Positions 21,124 to 36,100 of a DNA stretch of 64,000 bases are shown one piece after another (position 1 is the stretch's first letter; each line of letters opens with the position of its first letter). The notes beneath the pieces were generated by a model. That model searched no databases. It was not told where the DNA came from and saw only the letters and a list, made by a program, of their open reading frames with translations. The position numbers were made by a program, and so were the translations under genes. Source of the DNA: Agrypnia vestita (Eukaryota; Arthropoda; Insecta; Trichoptera; Phryganeidae); the NCBI GenBank assembly GCA_016648135.1, contig JADDOH010010844.1:21523-85522 (forward strand), given 5' to 3'.

Positions 21124-24100
21124 GTAAATATGTTTGTATTTATTGAATTGTCATGCTTTAATACATGTACTGTGTGAGTTTTTTATAACAGTATTTTAAA
21201 CTTAATGTTTTATGTCAAAACTGAAATACTGTCCTTACTCAAAATCCTAATTGCGTATGACGATTGAAGATGACGTTGCGAACATTAAAAAATAATTTAC
21301 TGTTAGATTACCGGATTTATTTCTTCTGAGTATTATTTAAAATTGAGAGAATTTATCAGTCATCCTCATATATATTCACAATTTAAGAGATTTTTTTACG
21401 CGTGACGCATTTTTACAGGATTTTCCTGGTTCCAAAGAAGAGGTTGACAAACCAGCAAAAGTAGAATACGATGTAGCCAAATGGCTTCGTTCCAATGTTC
21501 CAACAAAGAAAACGAAGTTCCTTAATCATCATGTTGAATATTTTACTGGTAAGTATAGTGTTGTGCTTTCTAATAGTGAATATTTTGCACACTCCATTAC
21601 CAATTCAGACAAAGTGTGATGAAATTTCTCCTAAGGTGATTGCAAATGTTTTACGTTACAAATATTGTTTTTTCGTTATCAATGTTTCGCAATATTTTTA
21701 TGTTTTAACATTTACGTTGCAGTCCCTGCAAGAATGCCACAGTAACTAATTTCACAATTTTTGCAATTTCAAGGGGTTAATTTTATCTCACGTGTCAGTT
21801 TTAATCATCTTTCGTAAACTATTCATCTTTACTTCTCATTTTAATGCCCAAATTGAAGTACTATATGTGAATTTTAAAGGTAAAAAATTCTTAAAGAGTT
21901 AAGGTTGTTATTACGGTCGTTAGACATATTTAACTGTAATTTTGGATATTTTATACGCACCATATGTATTACCGAGAAGCAAATCTTGACGTTTCGTTGG
22001 ATACTTATCCAACGTCATCAGGAGGACGACCTTTGCCCGCGGAGGTTGAGGTCGGTAAAAAATTCTAACATATAATCTCTATAAGAACATTTTATAACAT
22101 ATAAACGATACTTACTGGACTTGTGAATTGGTAGATCTACTAAATATGAATAAAGGAGTTTTTGTTGTCCTGTTTACGCTAGTTTGATAATTTATTTTTG
22201 TCTCTTGTAATTAGTTTTCATTCTAATGTTTTATTTTTTGTTCAGAATCATACTGTTTTGTTTAATCTTATCAATGTATACAGGATTATAATAGAGCTAG
22301 TCCACAATATATAACAGGTTGATTCCTGCCTTGATTTTTAGTCGAAAATATTTCAGCGACCATGACCTAATGTTAATAATTATGGAGATATGCGATGTCA
22401 AAGTTTGCATTTTTTTCAATATTTCTGACTTATTGTATGCAAAACGTTTTTGGCCAAATGTTTTGATCTGAGTAGCAGAATCTCCCATGAAAATGCTGTT
22501 AACCGGTCTTATGCCAGCCGTAACGCCGAATGTCTGCCGCGCAATTTCACGCACAATTGCTGTTTTTTAGACACTTTTTTGTGATGGTTATATTCATGTA
22601 TAAATCAACAATAATTGCTAAGAAGTTGCAGTTTCTGGTTTTTCAATATACAGACTTCAATAATTACTTATATTTCAATAATTACTTGTATAATAATTAC
22701 TTATTCATTTTTTTTATTTTTTTTTATTCGGAAATCCAACAGGGAGACACAATCGCTTGGTAAGATATAATACAAGAAAAAATAGTTAAGTGTCTCCCAC
22801 AATTAAGGATAACACAGATAGGACGTGACTATAGATAAGTCAATTTGATAAAGACAGATAAAACAACTTTACAGTTTCATTTAACCGATTGTTCCAAATT
22901 TAACTTTAACATAGACACAAAAGGGCTTGTGATGTACATAATGTACATGATCAGGGAGGGGGACAAGTTTCTAGTATCTGCCTCACCATATGACGATACT
23001 CTTCATATTTAATGTTAAAAATATCTATTGAATTTAAAAGGTAAAGATAATCTGAGCATATGCGTGGAATGGGAGAGGATTTTTTATTGTTGGTTTGATA
23101 AGTTGGAAGGGAAAAGAGGTACTTCTGTCTGGTAGGTCGGAATGAGATGTGGAAAGCTATCAAGCTGGTGATTTCAGGAGAATCAGTAAGGTTATGAATT
23201 ATTTGGAAAAGAAAGGATTGATTTGACAATATTCGCCTGTTTTCTAGTGTCCAATTTGTGAAATTTTGTCCAAATAGTTAAAACTCAAATTAAATTTGCA
23301 GTTAATACACTTGAGGAATGATTTTTTAGCGTTTTCGATTCTGTTAATGTTAAATTTATATGTGGTTGACCATATTGTCGAACAAAATTCAGGGTGAGGT
23401 CGATTGTAGGTTATGTATGGTCTCCTAAATGTATTAATTTGCATGAATGGTTTGCCAAGATGCATTATGAAGCCGGATGTTTTGAATGCTTTACTTTTAA
23501 TTATGAAAATAAGTAACGAAATTTACTGTCAGAAATGTTTGCACATGTTTATCGAATAGATCATGGAAGCAATAACACTAAAGATATTGTATTTCAATAT
23601 TTTCGTTCTAAATATATCAAAGTATATAAAAATACCTAATTTAAACACTTTTTTTATTTTTAAAGAACACTTTTTTTAACAAATAACACAATTAATGTGC
23701 AGTTCGAAGTCGACATTTGGAATGATTTTTTGTCCGGTTGCATGTCAAATGAGGTTACTTGACAAATAGAACTCGTTCGTTCATAAACTTGAGATACAAC
23801 CAATAATTAGCTTTAAAAACCCATAAACGCAGGTAAAATAGGCCGAATTCGCATACGTGTCTAGGGAGCGCAGATCTGCTCTCCGACACACAGAGGGTAC
23901 AAAAGTTGTCGTGCAGATCTACACTCCGGCATACTACCGGTTAAATAGAAACTATTCAAATTTCAGCTTAAGGTTATACGCTTCCGTACTCGGAAGATCA
24001 TCATAAAAAGTACTTTTTTTTCACTAAAATAAAAAGATGTGTGCATGTAAATTAATATCTTCATTTAGATGTTGCATAAAACCACTTATTATCAGATTTA

Positions 24101-27100
24101 CTTAACTATTTATTTACAAACATGACATGAATGTCATTTGACTTCAGTATAACATTCCAAAAAGTAAATCTGGAAATGCTGCAAGTTTTTGACAGCTTGC
24201 TACTTGGTCACTAATTGAAAACATTGATTTCATTCACCAAAAACTATATTAGGATCTTTATATTTTTTTTATATAAAACAATATAGATTTATATAAAACC
24301 ATATTGTAATCATCTGTGCATATAAGATAAAAATACCTAAAATGATTTTTGAATAACAAAGCGGCACAATTTCTTATATCATAAATGGAATTTAAATTTG
24401 GCACGCAGATTATTATTTACGAAAAGTTGAACAATGTGGTAATGAATGAATAATGTTTTAGAAAACTTTAAACTGGTTAAAAAGATATCTATAGACGGTT
24501 ATATGAATAGTTATCATATATTAAGTCTTCTCAGCTATCTTTCGGCTGCGCTCATCTGTCATCGGCCGTTTACGCGAGTCGCGAGAGTTTTACGCTGTTG
24601 CCAAATCGAATCACGGCGAATATGGCATGGGATTTGGAAATGACAGATATTTTCATAAATTTTCGATCATTTACAATCAAATATATACAAAACTGCATGT
24701 CAGAAAACCTTTTTTATAATGCTGACAAATTCCATGGAAATTGATTAATAAATATTACAGTTTTTTTAAATTATGTTGATTGCATTTGGGGTTAAATTTT
24801 ACGAAAAACATGCGTTTTGCATGAGATTCCCTATTAACTCCATTTTAAAAATTAATTACACAAAAACTATGCGTCAGATATTTCTTATGTGTATTCACTA
24901 TAGGTTAATAATATATTAAAAATTCAGCTTTCTCATTACATTGCTCTAATGATGGAACAACCTTAAATGGTAAATATTCCATATATTACAATCTAAAGAA
25001 CAACAGACACGGTAAAATATTATTACCAAACTTATGTGAAGTTATGCTATGATATATTTATAATACATTTAATATAAAATTACAAACTATGTAAATACAT
25101 CGCCTATCGTACACGATCACCAGGAGATATTGAGACCGTATATAACAGATTCAGAAAACTAATAACTCGAAGACAATTGTCTGACCCGAGATCCTGGAAC
25201 AATTTGGCATTATCACTGCTAGGCCGGATCTAAGAGTGTGTAGATTGTTGGAAACCACTAAATCCACAAAAAATTACATGTACAATGGCCCAATCTGGTG
25301 AATAACCACTGCGTTGATATCAACTTCTTTGATGAATCATACTCGCCTGCTACGGCCCGTCAGGGTTTTAATACATGTTAAGGAAAAATATTAATGAAAT
25401 CAGCTTTATGTTTTAGGCACATTATGTTTGTAAAGTCAAACTTCAAACAGCTCTTCTATAATATTTAATTTTTGTAGATTTCTTGGTTTACCTAGGGAAC
25501 GTTGATATTTTTCATACATAATTTTTCATTTTCATATTTTTCATAATCATAGACGATTATGTGGCGAGAAACGGAAAAATTGGTTTCGCTGTTTTCCGGA
25601 AAGAAAAGGTTACGAATTTGTATCCCGGTGGTGATAAAATATTTTTTGATAGTTTAAAAATCATCTAATTAATTTTATTTTCAAATGATGTATTGATTTG
25701 CAAAATTTTTATTTTTACCCTACAGATTCTTTAACTGCGTTGTAGACTATAATTATTAAGAGTAAGTCCTACTCTCAACAAAATAACACGTGTGCCATTT
25801 TTTTTGTCTTACGGATAATACTATAAAGAGATATATAAAACATATTTTGATGACGTTTTACTTTATTAAATTTAAAAAAATAACATAATCTTCATATATA
25901 AACCATATTAGTTAATTCATCGTTAACCAGTTTCCGAGCCAATGTATCTTCGTTAAGACGGACGCCTTCACTTTTTCATAATTCTGTAGAACTACAAAGT
26001 TAATACTAAAAATGTCAAAAATATTTTGACTGCTTGTACGGCCGATAAAGCAAAACCGACATTAAATTAATAAAATTTATTTACATATATAAGTTTTTGT
26101 TTTTTTAATTAAAAATTATATCCAACCACAAAATTAATGTGATTATTAATGAATATATTTTTTATGAACAATCTTCTATATATTAATTACGCTAACCAAT
26201 GTAGTTTGTTTCTGTCTCCGTATGATGATTTCTATTTGTATACAATAATTATGCCATGGTGCCCATCAGGTCGTGTGGCGCAACGGATAACGCGTCTGAC
26301 TACGGATCAGAAGATTCCAGGTTCGAATCCTGGCAGTTTTTTTTTTACGGTCGAGAATATTTTTTTTGCTGAAATTTTAATTACATTTTTGGTTTTGAAC
26401 ATTCATGTTTTATATTTCATTTTTTTTATTATGTAAAATGTTGTATAAAAGTGATCATTACTGCGAGAAGAGAAAAGATATATTTTCCAGAACATTAATA
26501 ATATGAGGACATACAGAACAACGGCATTAAGATAGATCTCGAAAAAAAATTGTTCAGAATTTGGAATGGACCACGTTTTTAATATGATGGCAAAGAGCGT
26601 TAATTTGATAATTGACAAAGCATGTTCGAAATATTAATTTTAAAACTCCGCTCTGACTTATTAATCGGTTAGAAATACTGAATAAATACTTTGTCTTAAT
26701 TATATCTAAACTACCCGTAATTAAAAGTGGAAATTTGCCGGTTACAATCGGCCGCGAAGCGGCTGACGTAGGCATAGGTAAACAATTGTGTTTGCTGCAC
26801 AGCATTGGACACGCAGCGGCCACAATAGCAAAAATGGAAATTTTCGAGATACAATTGGCCGCGAAGCGGCCACAATAGTAATGATGGAAATTTGCCAGAT
26901 ACAATTGGCCGCGAAGTGGCTGACGTAGAACTAACACACAGCACAGCAAACACAATTGTTTACCTATGCCTATGCTGCACAGCAAACACAATCGGCCGCG
27001 CAGCGGCCATCATTGGCTGCGGAGCGGCCACCATTGGCCGCGAAGCGGCCACGATAGCCGCCCGCAGGGCGTAACAGAAAGTAATCGGCCTAACAGTAAG

Positions 27101-30100
27101 AAAGCCGACTGCCTTCCTGCTAGTTTTTATTTAAATTTTGTCTCTTGTTTTCTTATTTGTTCTTTCTAAATGCAATTTCTTGCACATATATTATAATTTT
27201 TATAAAAATATGTCTTAATCCAATATATTACAAACATTGATTAATCTGCGGTAATTTTTGCCATTCTCAACTGTTAACATAAGTTAAATCCTGCGGAAAA
27301 TAAACATTTTTTAAAGAAAGACAATTAAAAGAATTAAAATAGTTTAATATATTCGTCAATATCCACGTGCCGCCCGTGTCTTAGAAATTGCGGATTCGAG
27401 ACATTAGCGCTGCGGCAACTCGCGGAACTACAACTCCCCTCACCCCGCGACAAATTTACGCAAAATCCGCGGGGATTGGATAGATTCAAAATTCAGACGA
27501 TCGCCTTAAAACTATCCTCAACCCTATATGATTATACCATGTTGTTACTATGCTAGTATTTTCTTTATATATGTGCAATTTTTTTATCCATACATTTAAT
27601 TCTATTAATTTTGTAAAATCCATGTATATAGCCGATTGGCGTGTGAATATAAATAAATTTTAAAAAAAGGTTTTTCTCTGAATGAATAGATCCTCGGAAA
27701 ATATTACTAAATGCTTTTCCGATACTAATAATTCCAAATAACCCAAGAACAAATATTGGTGTTCATATTGATTCAGCTGGTTTCCAACCGTATATGTGAT
27801 GTTTCCTCTAATACGAGAGAGTTTCTGCGCGGAAAACCAAAAGATTGTGGCCAAATCACCAAATGTGTGATTGCTAAATCATTTCAACACATATGCAAAT
27901 AATTCAATGTCGTATTTGAATATCTATTATAAAATTTAGTATTTTAATTTATTCTATAATGTAGTAAACATTATTTGATCAATTTTATTATTAAGTCCGT
28001 ATAAAAAAACTAGCTATAAAAAAAATGGTTCTGTAATATATTTTTACAATAAATAGTATCAAAAATTTACCTTTAGAATTGGATTGGCTGAGAATTTTAC
28101 AAATGATATCATTTGTATAATAATAATCAAATTAACCCCAATTTTCATTTTTGAATTTGATGATGTCATTTCAGTTTCAAATGACAAAGAAAGTCCTTAT
28201 ATTTACCATTCGAGTTCCTCGCAATTTTTTTTTTTTTTTTTTTTGTTAGCTCAATGAAAACTTAAAATTACGTGTTAAAATTTTGTTTGATCTGATGATT
28301 TTTGGAATGCACCCCAGCTTGTGATGACTGCACAGGACTGCTAGAACTGTTATGCGGCCGCGCATGCGCACAGTTTAGAGGGAATGCTGGTGATGCATAC
28401 TATATCATGTTATGTGGTGTCACTGATGTTTTGTTTGAAAGTTGTTACTCATTTTGAAATGAAAAAGTAATCTTCTCTATAAGCCGAATAATGGCTCTTA
28501 TTCAATGCTGTAGCAGAATTTCGAGGAACAATACAGAAATTTTACAGTTAGTATTACAGTACCACAATTATGCCAAATTCCATTAATACGGAATGTTAGG
28601 AAAGAAAATCACTTTATTATTAATTTTAATCCAAATTATGATGAGCATTTGCATGACATGAAAATTCAATTGATTGTCTTTCCTTTGTCATGTTATTCTT
28701 GAATGCGGAGCAATATTACTAGTGTGGGTCCCATACATAGTCCTTTTCAATATTTAGACACTTTAGAAAAATTCATAGTTAACTAATTTTCAATATTTTG
28801 TAATTATCTGAATTAGTAATACAGTGGGTTCTCGGTGATTCAGCCCCTATTTATTCCGGAACTCTTCTTTAACCGATAAACGATTTCTAATGATAAATGC
28901 TTCGGTGCAATGTTTTTCTCACCTGACTGCGCTGCACTTATCCAAACCATGGACAAGAACGTAGTTCAGTTTATCAAGCAACATTACGAGATAAAATTAT
29001 TATTGATCTCTGTATCTAAGGATCAGTACTATAACAAAAATTGAAGGATTTGAATACGAAAGACTTAGTTTTTAATCTGTCACAATCATGGAAAGCAATC
29101 CCAATACCAACAATTGTATCATCATGAAAAAACTTATGGCCTGATATTGTTATTACTCAATGAACAGATTTCGATACCTTATGTAGACTTCTTTCCATTT
29201 AAAAAGACAATAGAATTAGTATGTGTAAGCCATGCGTAAGACGCACATTGTTTCATTGTGTCGGTGTATACACCCGTAAACACCAACACAGTACGCACGG
29301 CAGACATTACACATACTAATTTGATTGTCTTTCTTAAATGGAAAGGTCTACTCTAGAGGTCACAGAGCCGGCCATCGAAAGGCAGATTGCTGCTGAAAAT
29401 TTACACAATGGTATGCCAAGCTTGATGAAGAAGAAAATGCATTTCAACAGGTGTCGAATAATATTCAGTTGAAAAGCAAGTTTGTTCTCCAAGACGGCGG
29501 TGATGGGGAGGTCGCAACTACTCCACAGGTTACTTTTTTTAAATAAATATAAGGAAATGGTATCAGCATTCTATAATCTGGAAAATTGAATTATCCGACA
29601 CATCCCTGCAAAGCGTTTGCCCCACTGTAATTATTTTGAAGTCTGGATTGACAAAAAAAATTTCGAAGCTCATATCCAGTCACATACATGGGGTGTCTCA
29701 TAGCCAGTAACAAAATTTTACAGGTGGATTCCTACCTTGATGACGAATCGAAAATGTTCAAGCAATCAATATCAAAGTTTGCAAAAAAAAAAAATTCGAT
29801 ATCTCTGACTTATTTTTTGTACAAAGTCGAACTATTTTTACAGTAACTTAAATCGATAATGAAAAATTCATTCGCTTTAATACAAGCTGAATAAAATAAT
29901 AATAATAGAAATGAAAATAATTTTTTTTACAAGGTTTTTATCATTTTATTTGAATTGTATTGACGCGAAAAAAAATTTCATAATCAATATATGTTCTGTA
30001 TGAAATATTGAAAAAAAAATGCAAACTTTGATATTGCATATCTCCATAACTATTGATATGATGATTACTTGAACCTGTAAAGTTTTTGCTACCAGCTAAA

Positions 30101-33100
30101 AGACACCCTGCATAAGGTCTGTGGTACCGTGTAAAGTTTGTTTTATGTAATAGATGCAACTCTGAAATGGTAGAAGCAGAAATAATTGCACGTAATCAAG
30201 GATTTTACCTTTTACACTAAAGTGGAAATTACTACAAAGGTTTAGCATAATCTATCAGCTTCGCAAAATGACTAGAATACGCGGGCATCATACTGCGCTG
30301 TTCAGTTGCCTGACAGATGACGTTTTGGCGAATACACAGATAAAGCTAAAGCGACGATTCAGTATGACAAAGTGAAAATAAATTAAGAGAATATCTGACA
30401 GTCGATTTGAGTGCGGATAAGGTGCTTACTAGAGAATGCAATCCCGAACCCGCGAGATCTCGAGGCATTTTACGAGATTATGTTTTGTATGTTTAATTGT
30501 ATATGTCTATAGAGCTTTTAGTAAGTACTTATGTATATCTTCATGTCACATTCAATAGCTTTGAATAATATTTGCTGTATTTTATCAACCTAACATAGTA
30601 ATAAAATCTAATACTAGTTGGTAGTTTTTACTCTACTACATTGACTGATTGATGCTTGCAAAAACTTTAATGCAATGATTAATGATGAACATTTTATTAA
30701 AATTGCTGATATAAAAATGCAAGGCATTGTCGTTAATTGCTAATCAGCTCTATAAACAAACAAAAACACAAAAGTATTCGGGATCCCGCGGGATTGGAAA
30801 TTCTAATCTCGAGGGATCCCAAAAGGAAATTGCATTCCATAGTGCCTACCGACGTGTGAGAAGTGTTCCATAGTAATCAGAACAATATAAACAACATGAA
30901 TCTGAATTTATAGGTACAAGTAGAAGATTTTGAAGTGACAAATTCGTGTCCTGGAAATGAATAAAACTTTTATTCGTTTCCAGTGTTTCATTTGCCTCCC
31001 TCATTGATTTTTATTAAAAATTATTCTAAGATGTGATTTATTCAAAATGAACTCATGTTACACCATTTATTGTTATCACTGTTAACCATACTTATTGCTG
31101 GATTTACGTTTGAAATGGCATTGATACTATAATTACATTTTTTAAATGATGCTTTTAGTCAAGCCCTCCATTGTTGATTCTGCTGCCTACGTTGTAATGA
31201 AAATGATATATTTTAAATGCAGGCTCTAAGGCTGTGGATGCCCTCCTTACATCCAAGTGGGGAACCAGCGAGACTCCACTTTTTGTGGAGAGGATAGACG
31301 TGGCCAATTTCCTCAACGAAATGCTCGTACACAAGTTCTTCCATCGGGCTAAAAAGGTAATATAGCAATATTTTAACCAATCCATCCATTCTAATTAATT
31401 TAAAACTTTGGTCTGTTTGTTTGCATATTATATATTTTTGTTTAATATTTGCTTTCGTTTGAAGCTTTACCCGAACTTTTTGTTCAGTGTGTAAATAAAA
31501 TGAACGTTCCTGTGAACAGGAATAATGCATGCATCATAGAATTTGAGCGCACTTACAAATGTTGTACACCACATAGTGTGTTATATGTGACTGCTTTTAA
31601 AATTCTTCAATCGACTAGACGACGCTCACATCACTCAATGATTTTCAGTTTTATAATGTACATCATGGTTCTTACAGCATAAAATATTAACTAATCAAGA
31701 AAAAAATAAGAATTCAACATACATATAGCATCCAAAATAAAACACAGTAGACTCCCGATTAAATCCGGGTCGCATTAATCGGTGTAATAAAAGTTTTTTT
31801 CAGTATTTCTAATTTTTTATAAAACCCAAAAATGTTTTTTATTTCGACTAAATAATAACTACGTAAATAAAACACGAAGTTATGAACATCCAGAATTGCG
31901 AAATTGTGAACACACCGAATCACAAAATTACGTGCGGGAACCCCTGTCAATCTATATATTAATTACGCCAAAAATGCTGCGGTCACTGGATGATTTCTGT
32001 TGCCAGTTAAAAACAAATGGCGAAATCGTATGTATGGATTGTTTTAAAATACATTCAGATAATATTTAATGTGTAGAAATATTATGCACGTAAAATAAAA
32101 ATGGTCACTTATAAAAATAATGTACTTAATATTTATACACATTTATTAATTTTTAATATACATATTTGTGTTTCAAAATTTTTTGTAAATTTCGCCATAT
32201 CTTTTTTTGGTTACTGGTCAACCCAGCTGTAATGCCCAGCTGTCAGTTCGGCGCGGCGCCAATGTCGGGGGAGGGGAAGGGGTATGAGAATAGGGGGGAA
32301 ATGTTGCCTATGTTACCCGCCGAGTCCTAAAGAATAAGTTTCCAAATGTTGAGTCCGATTGGTCAAACAGTACAGATTTGCATCGAAAATATGTCAGGGG
32401 AGGGGAAGGAGTAAGAGAATAGTGGGGAAATGTTGCCTATGTTACCCACCGGGTCCTAAAGCACAAGTATGCAAAATTTGAATTGAATCGGACAAACGGT
32501 GTGGATTTGTATAGAGAACAGACAGACAGGCAGACATTGAGTTTTATAGGTATAGATATATGTGTATATAATAAGGTCAAGTGTAAATTTTCTTCCTAGG
32601 CAAATTGAAATGTTATGAAGTTATCCTTGAATGTTATCTTTATTTATGTATATTATTAAAGAATAAAACTTATCTTTACTACTGTATATGGCAGGCGCGT
32701 GCAGTGGGAACAAGAAGTGTGATTTTTATTAAACCATATATTTGGAAAAAAATATCAAAATTATATATTTATCTGGCAGAATATTATGAAATATTAAAAT
32801 CTGAATAATATGTTAATTATTGTGATTTGAATATTACGAGATAATAATAATAATAATTGGATAATTTGTATAGCGCCGTTTTCGCGAAATACTCACCTCA
32901 AGGGCGGAGATATATCTCTTATTTCGGTTTCTTTTCAAAATATATGCTTAGGAAAAAGTCATGCTTCTTGTTCCCACTGCACGCCCCTGGTATATGGATA
33001 CTGTCAATAAAAACATGTGCTTGAATTATTGTATAGCTTTTCCTTGTTATATACTTTGATATATTATATTTTTCACTAAGAGATAATATAAAAATCATTA

Positions 33101-36100
33101 GTTGTACATACTCAGTTTCCAGCCCTCCTACATACCTAATACCAACGTTAATACTTTAACATCAATTTTTTTTATTGTTTTGTTCATATTGATTGTCTGT
33201 TATTGATTCATTTTTTAAATATGTAATTTGTAATTTATGTATACTATCTGGAGCGGTTTACGAAGGATTCACCAAATTTTATTCTTTGGCATTGGGTAAA
33301 TGGTATAATTGATAGACAGATACAGAGAGTTGCTCTGGATCCTATAATGGCTCTTCTGCATTGGGATATATCTGTATTTTCACAAATTATTTGTATTCTG
33401 CAGGTACCTGTTAGTGAACAGGAATTAAAAGGGCGAAGCAAAAAAAAAGACAGTGATAAATCTGAAAAGGATGAACCAAAGAAAAAGGATGATGGGACAG
33501 CTGAAAGCCAAAATGAAGGAAAGGTAATAATTTGTCATGATTTATTTTAATTGGTGAGATATCTGTGATTTCCGTGATTCTTCAATTTGGGAAGGTTTGC
33601 CAATAATACAACTCTTGTACATATTTATTTTTGGTATACAATTATACCTCGCTAACGGGCTGCTAATTGTTGCGACATCGGTTTTCGTCTGGCGCTCGGC
33701 CGCCTGCGTCATGAGTAAAGGAGATGAATTTATATATATCTCACAATTGGTATTATTTATATCAATCGTAATAATTGATTTATAATAGTGCATAGTTAGT
33801 ATTTCATAAATCATCTTTTTGTTATATATTCATAGAAAACAAACTCCCAGTTATTTTTTTTAGAACTGCAGCTTTTTTCTTATTATCCGTCTAAATTACA
33901 GCTTGGTACAATAATATAATGTCATTAATTTTTTCTTTTGGTTCCTCACATTACGAATTGAGAGGGTTTTTTTCAATAGTAAGCTTATAAGTCTGATGAT
34001 ATTCCATTATTACAATTCAATTGCATCAAATACGCAGTGAATAGACCTGCTAATAGTTGAAAAACTTTCCATTTTTCTGCTCACTCCATTTTGGAAGGAC
34101 TATCTGTTTTGGTAGTAGACTGATGAGTCATTGCATCCTGAGAGTTTTAATTTGTATAATGTAAAGATCGCCATACAATTGTGCTATTCTTTATAGAAGA
34201 TGATTTTTTTGTAGGAGTACCATATTTTAGCAAAATTGACAATACTTTTGTTTTGTTATCAGACTCCACCAATTGATGCCTCCATACGTTGACTACTTAT
34301 TTAATCAAGTCCATTGAAATGATAAGCATTGTAATTATGATAGAGGATAACAGTAAATAAACAAAACTGCCACTATGCAATTGACAAAATAGAAATTAAT
34401 GTATTTATAACTGAATTTACAGCCAGAGAGGAGATTTTAAACTTGATGAACTTTTGATAAAATACTTAAAATATACAAACATATTTATAAGAGAAGTTTT
34501 CAAACCAGTATCATTGCCAGATAATCATTCACGTTGCCCTCTATTTTCATCAATTGCAAAGTGGTTGTTTTGTTCCTATATTCCTCTTTTACAAAGTAAT
34601 TTAATTTTGTAGTAGACGTTGAATTATCTTCTGACATCTTGTTTAATGAAGCAATAAATATTCATGGTCCCAGTAAATTGTTTTAATATTTGTTCATTTG
34701 TTTGGATAAGAAGCATCAGGCATTTTTATTTTTTTTACGTACCACGTGGATATGTTTAGCTCATAATCATTGCGTTAGAAATTCTCTTACCCAACCACTA
34801 CAGAGGATGTTACGCACGTACATTGGACATTAATACTTACACGCGCTTATACATAAAACTGAAATTTTTATTATGTATAATAAAAATATTCAATAATCAT
34901 CTTTAATCTGCACACATATTTTAAATTAAAATATTGATTGCATATTGTCGACGTTATTAGGAAAACAAGGGTGAATGTAAAGAAAAGGAACAGCAGCGGA
35001 AAAAGCGCAAGATCCGCCTGGACATGCACAATGATCAAGTGTTTGTGGACGGGCCCGAGGCGTACGTGTGGATCTATGACCCAATCCCCTTCTACTACTG
35101 GATCATCGGAGCGGCCCTGGTGCTGGGAGCCATCGGGGTGTGCATGTTTCCACTTTGGCCACCCAGTGTTAGGTATACTAATAAATAAGTCTACTTCAAT
35201 TAACATTTCACAATTGTAGGGTATTTTTTTTTATATAAAGGCAGCGATATCCAAAAAATTTTAATGTTTTGAATGCTGTCACCGAGGATAACTAATTTAA
35301 AATGTACTGAATTCTAGATTTTATGTATCATCCCTTCCAAAATCGTGTTTCCTATAAAATCTCGAATTCAGTACATTATGAATTAATAACCCTCTGACTG
35401 AATTTAATTTTTTTTTAATATTGCTGTCTTTGCTTTTATACCCCACAATTAATATATGTTGTTTATCATTAATAATTATTTTAATAGTTTCGAAGTCTTC
35501 ATCATTGTGAAGAGAGTTGCACCGTATCTTTCCTGCCGAATTCTGAAACACGACTCTTACACATACTTAAGCTGATCATTATAATATATAAATAGAAAGT
35601 TTTAATTTTGCTGCTGTTATATTGCGATCAAACTGACAGATATACACTTCCATGGACCTCGGCTCGATCTAGAAATAATCCATCCATTCATCTTCATCCC
35701 CTTGTTCTAGTAGGGTCGGGGGCCCAAAGACTCGACAAGGTGTTTCCGTGTTTTCCTGTCTTGCGCTGCTTCTGTATTAGTCAACCAGTCTAGACCCATT
35801 CTGTTTTCGTACACATTTTTCTGTTGCCTCTCCCAGCTTAATCTGGGGTGACGCACCAGCCTTCTTCCTTCCGGGGTTGCCAGGAATATTCGTTCCTCTG
35901 GCATTCTTAGCACATGTCCAAGCCACCTCAATTGTGATTTTTCTATGTTTAGGAGTAGGGGTTTTATGCCGAGTGTGTGCCTTATGTCAGCACTTTTCAC
36001 TCCATCAATGTGACTTCCCGCTAGCCTCCTTAGAAAACTCATCTCGGCAGCCTGGATCCAAATTTGATGGCCATATATTAGGGTGGGCTTGTACACAGAT

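Larger units (their letters stand above)
21549..31222 (+). other. Sec62 intron 2 (9.7 kb)
   Basis: The longest intron of the gene. It holds a CR1/Jockey LINE fragment, the tRNA-Arg-like sequence, the GC palindrome cluster, a Tigger element, several MITEs and a hAT copy, annotated separately. The remaining parts, for example 23470-26260 and 27100-28820, are AT-rich with no gene seen. Confidence 0.85.
31357..33403 (+). other. Sec62 intron 3 (2.0 kb)
   Basis: Contains a Tigger-like end (CAGTAGACTCCCGATTAAAT near 31745), a 128-bp tandem duplication and a hAT MITE. No other gene seen. Confidence 0.8.

Noticed and set aside
25080..25380. Plus-strand phrase AYRTRSPGDIETVYNRFRKL as a gene fragment
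   Set aside because: Protein-like, but no family recognised and it is soon broken by stops. Possibly a LINE scrap; not annotated.
33597..33785. 62-codon hydrophobic frame in Sec62 intron 4
   Set aside because: Intronic, low complexity; no start context or homology pattern.
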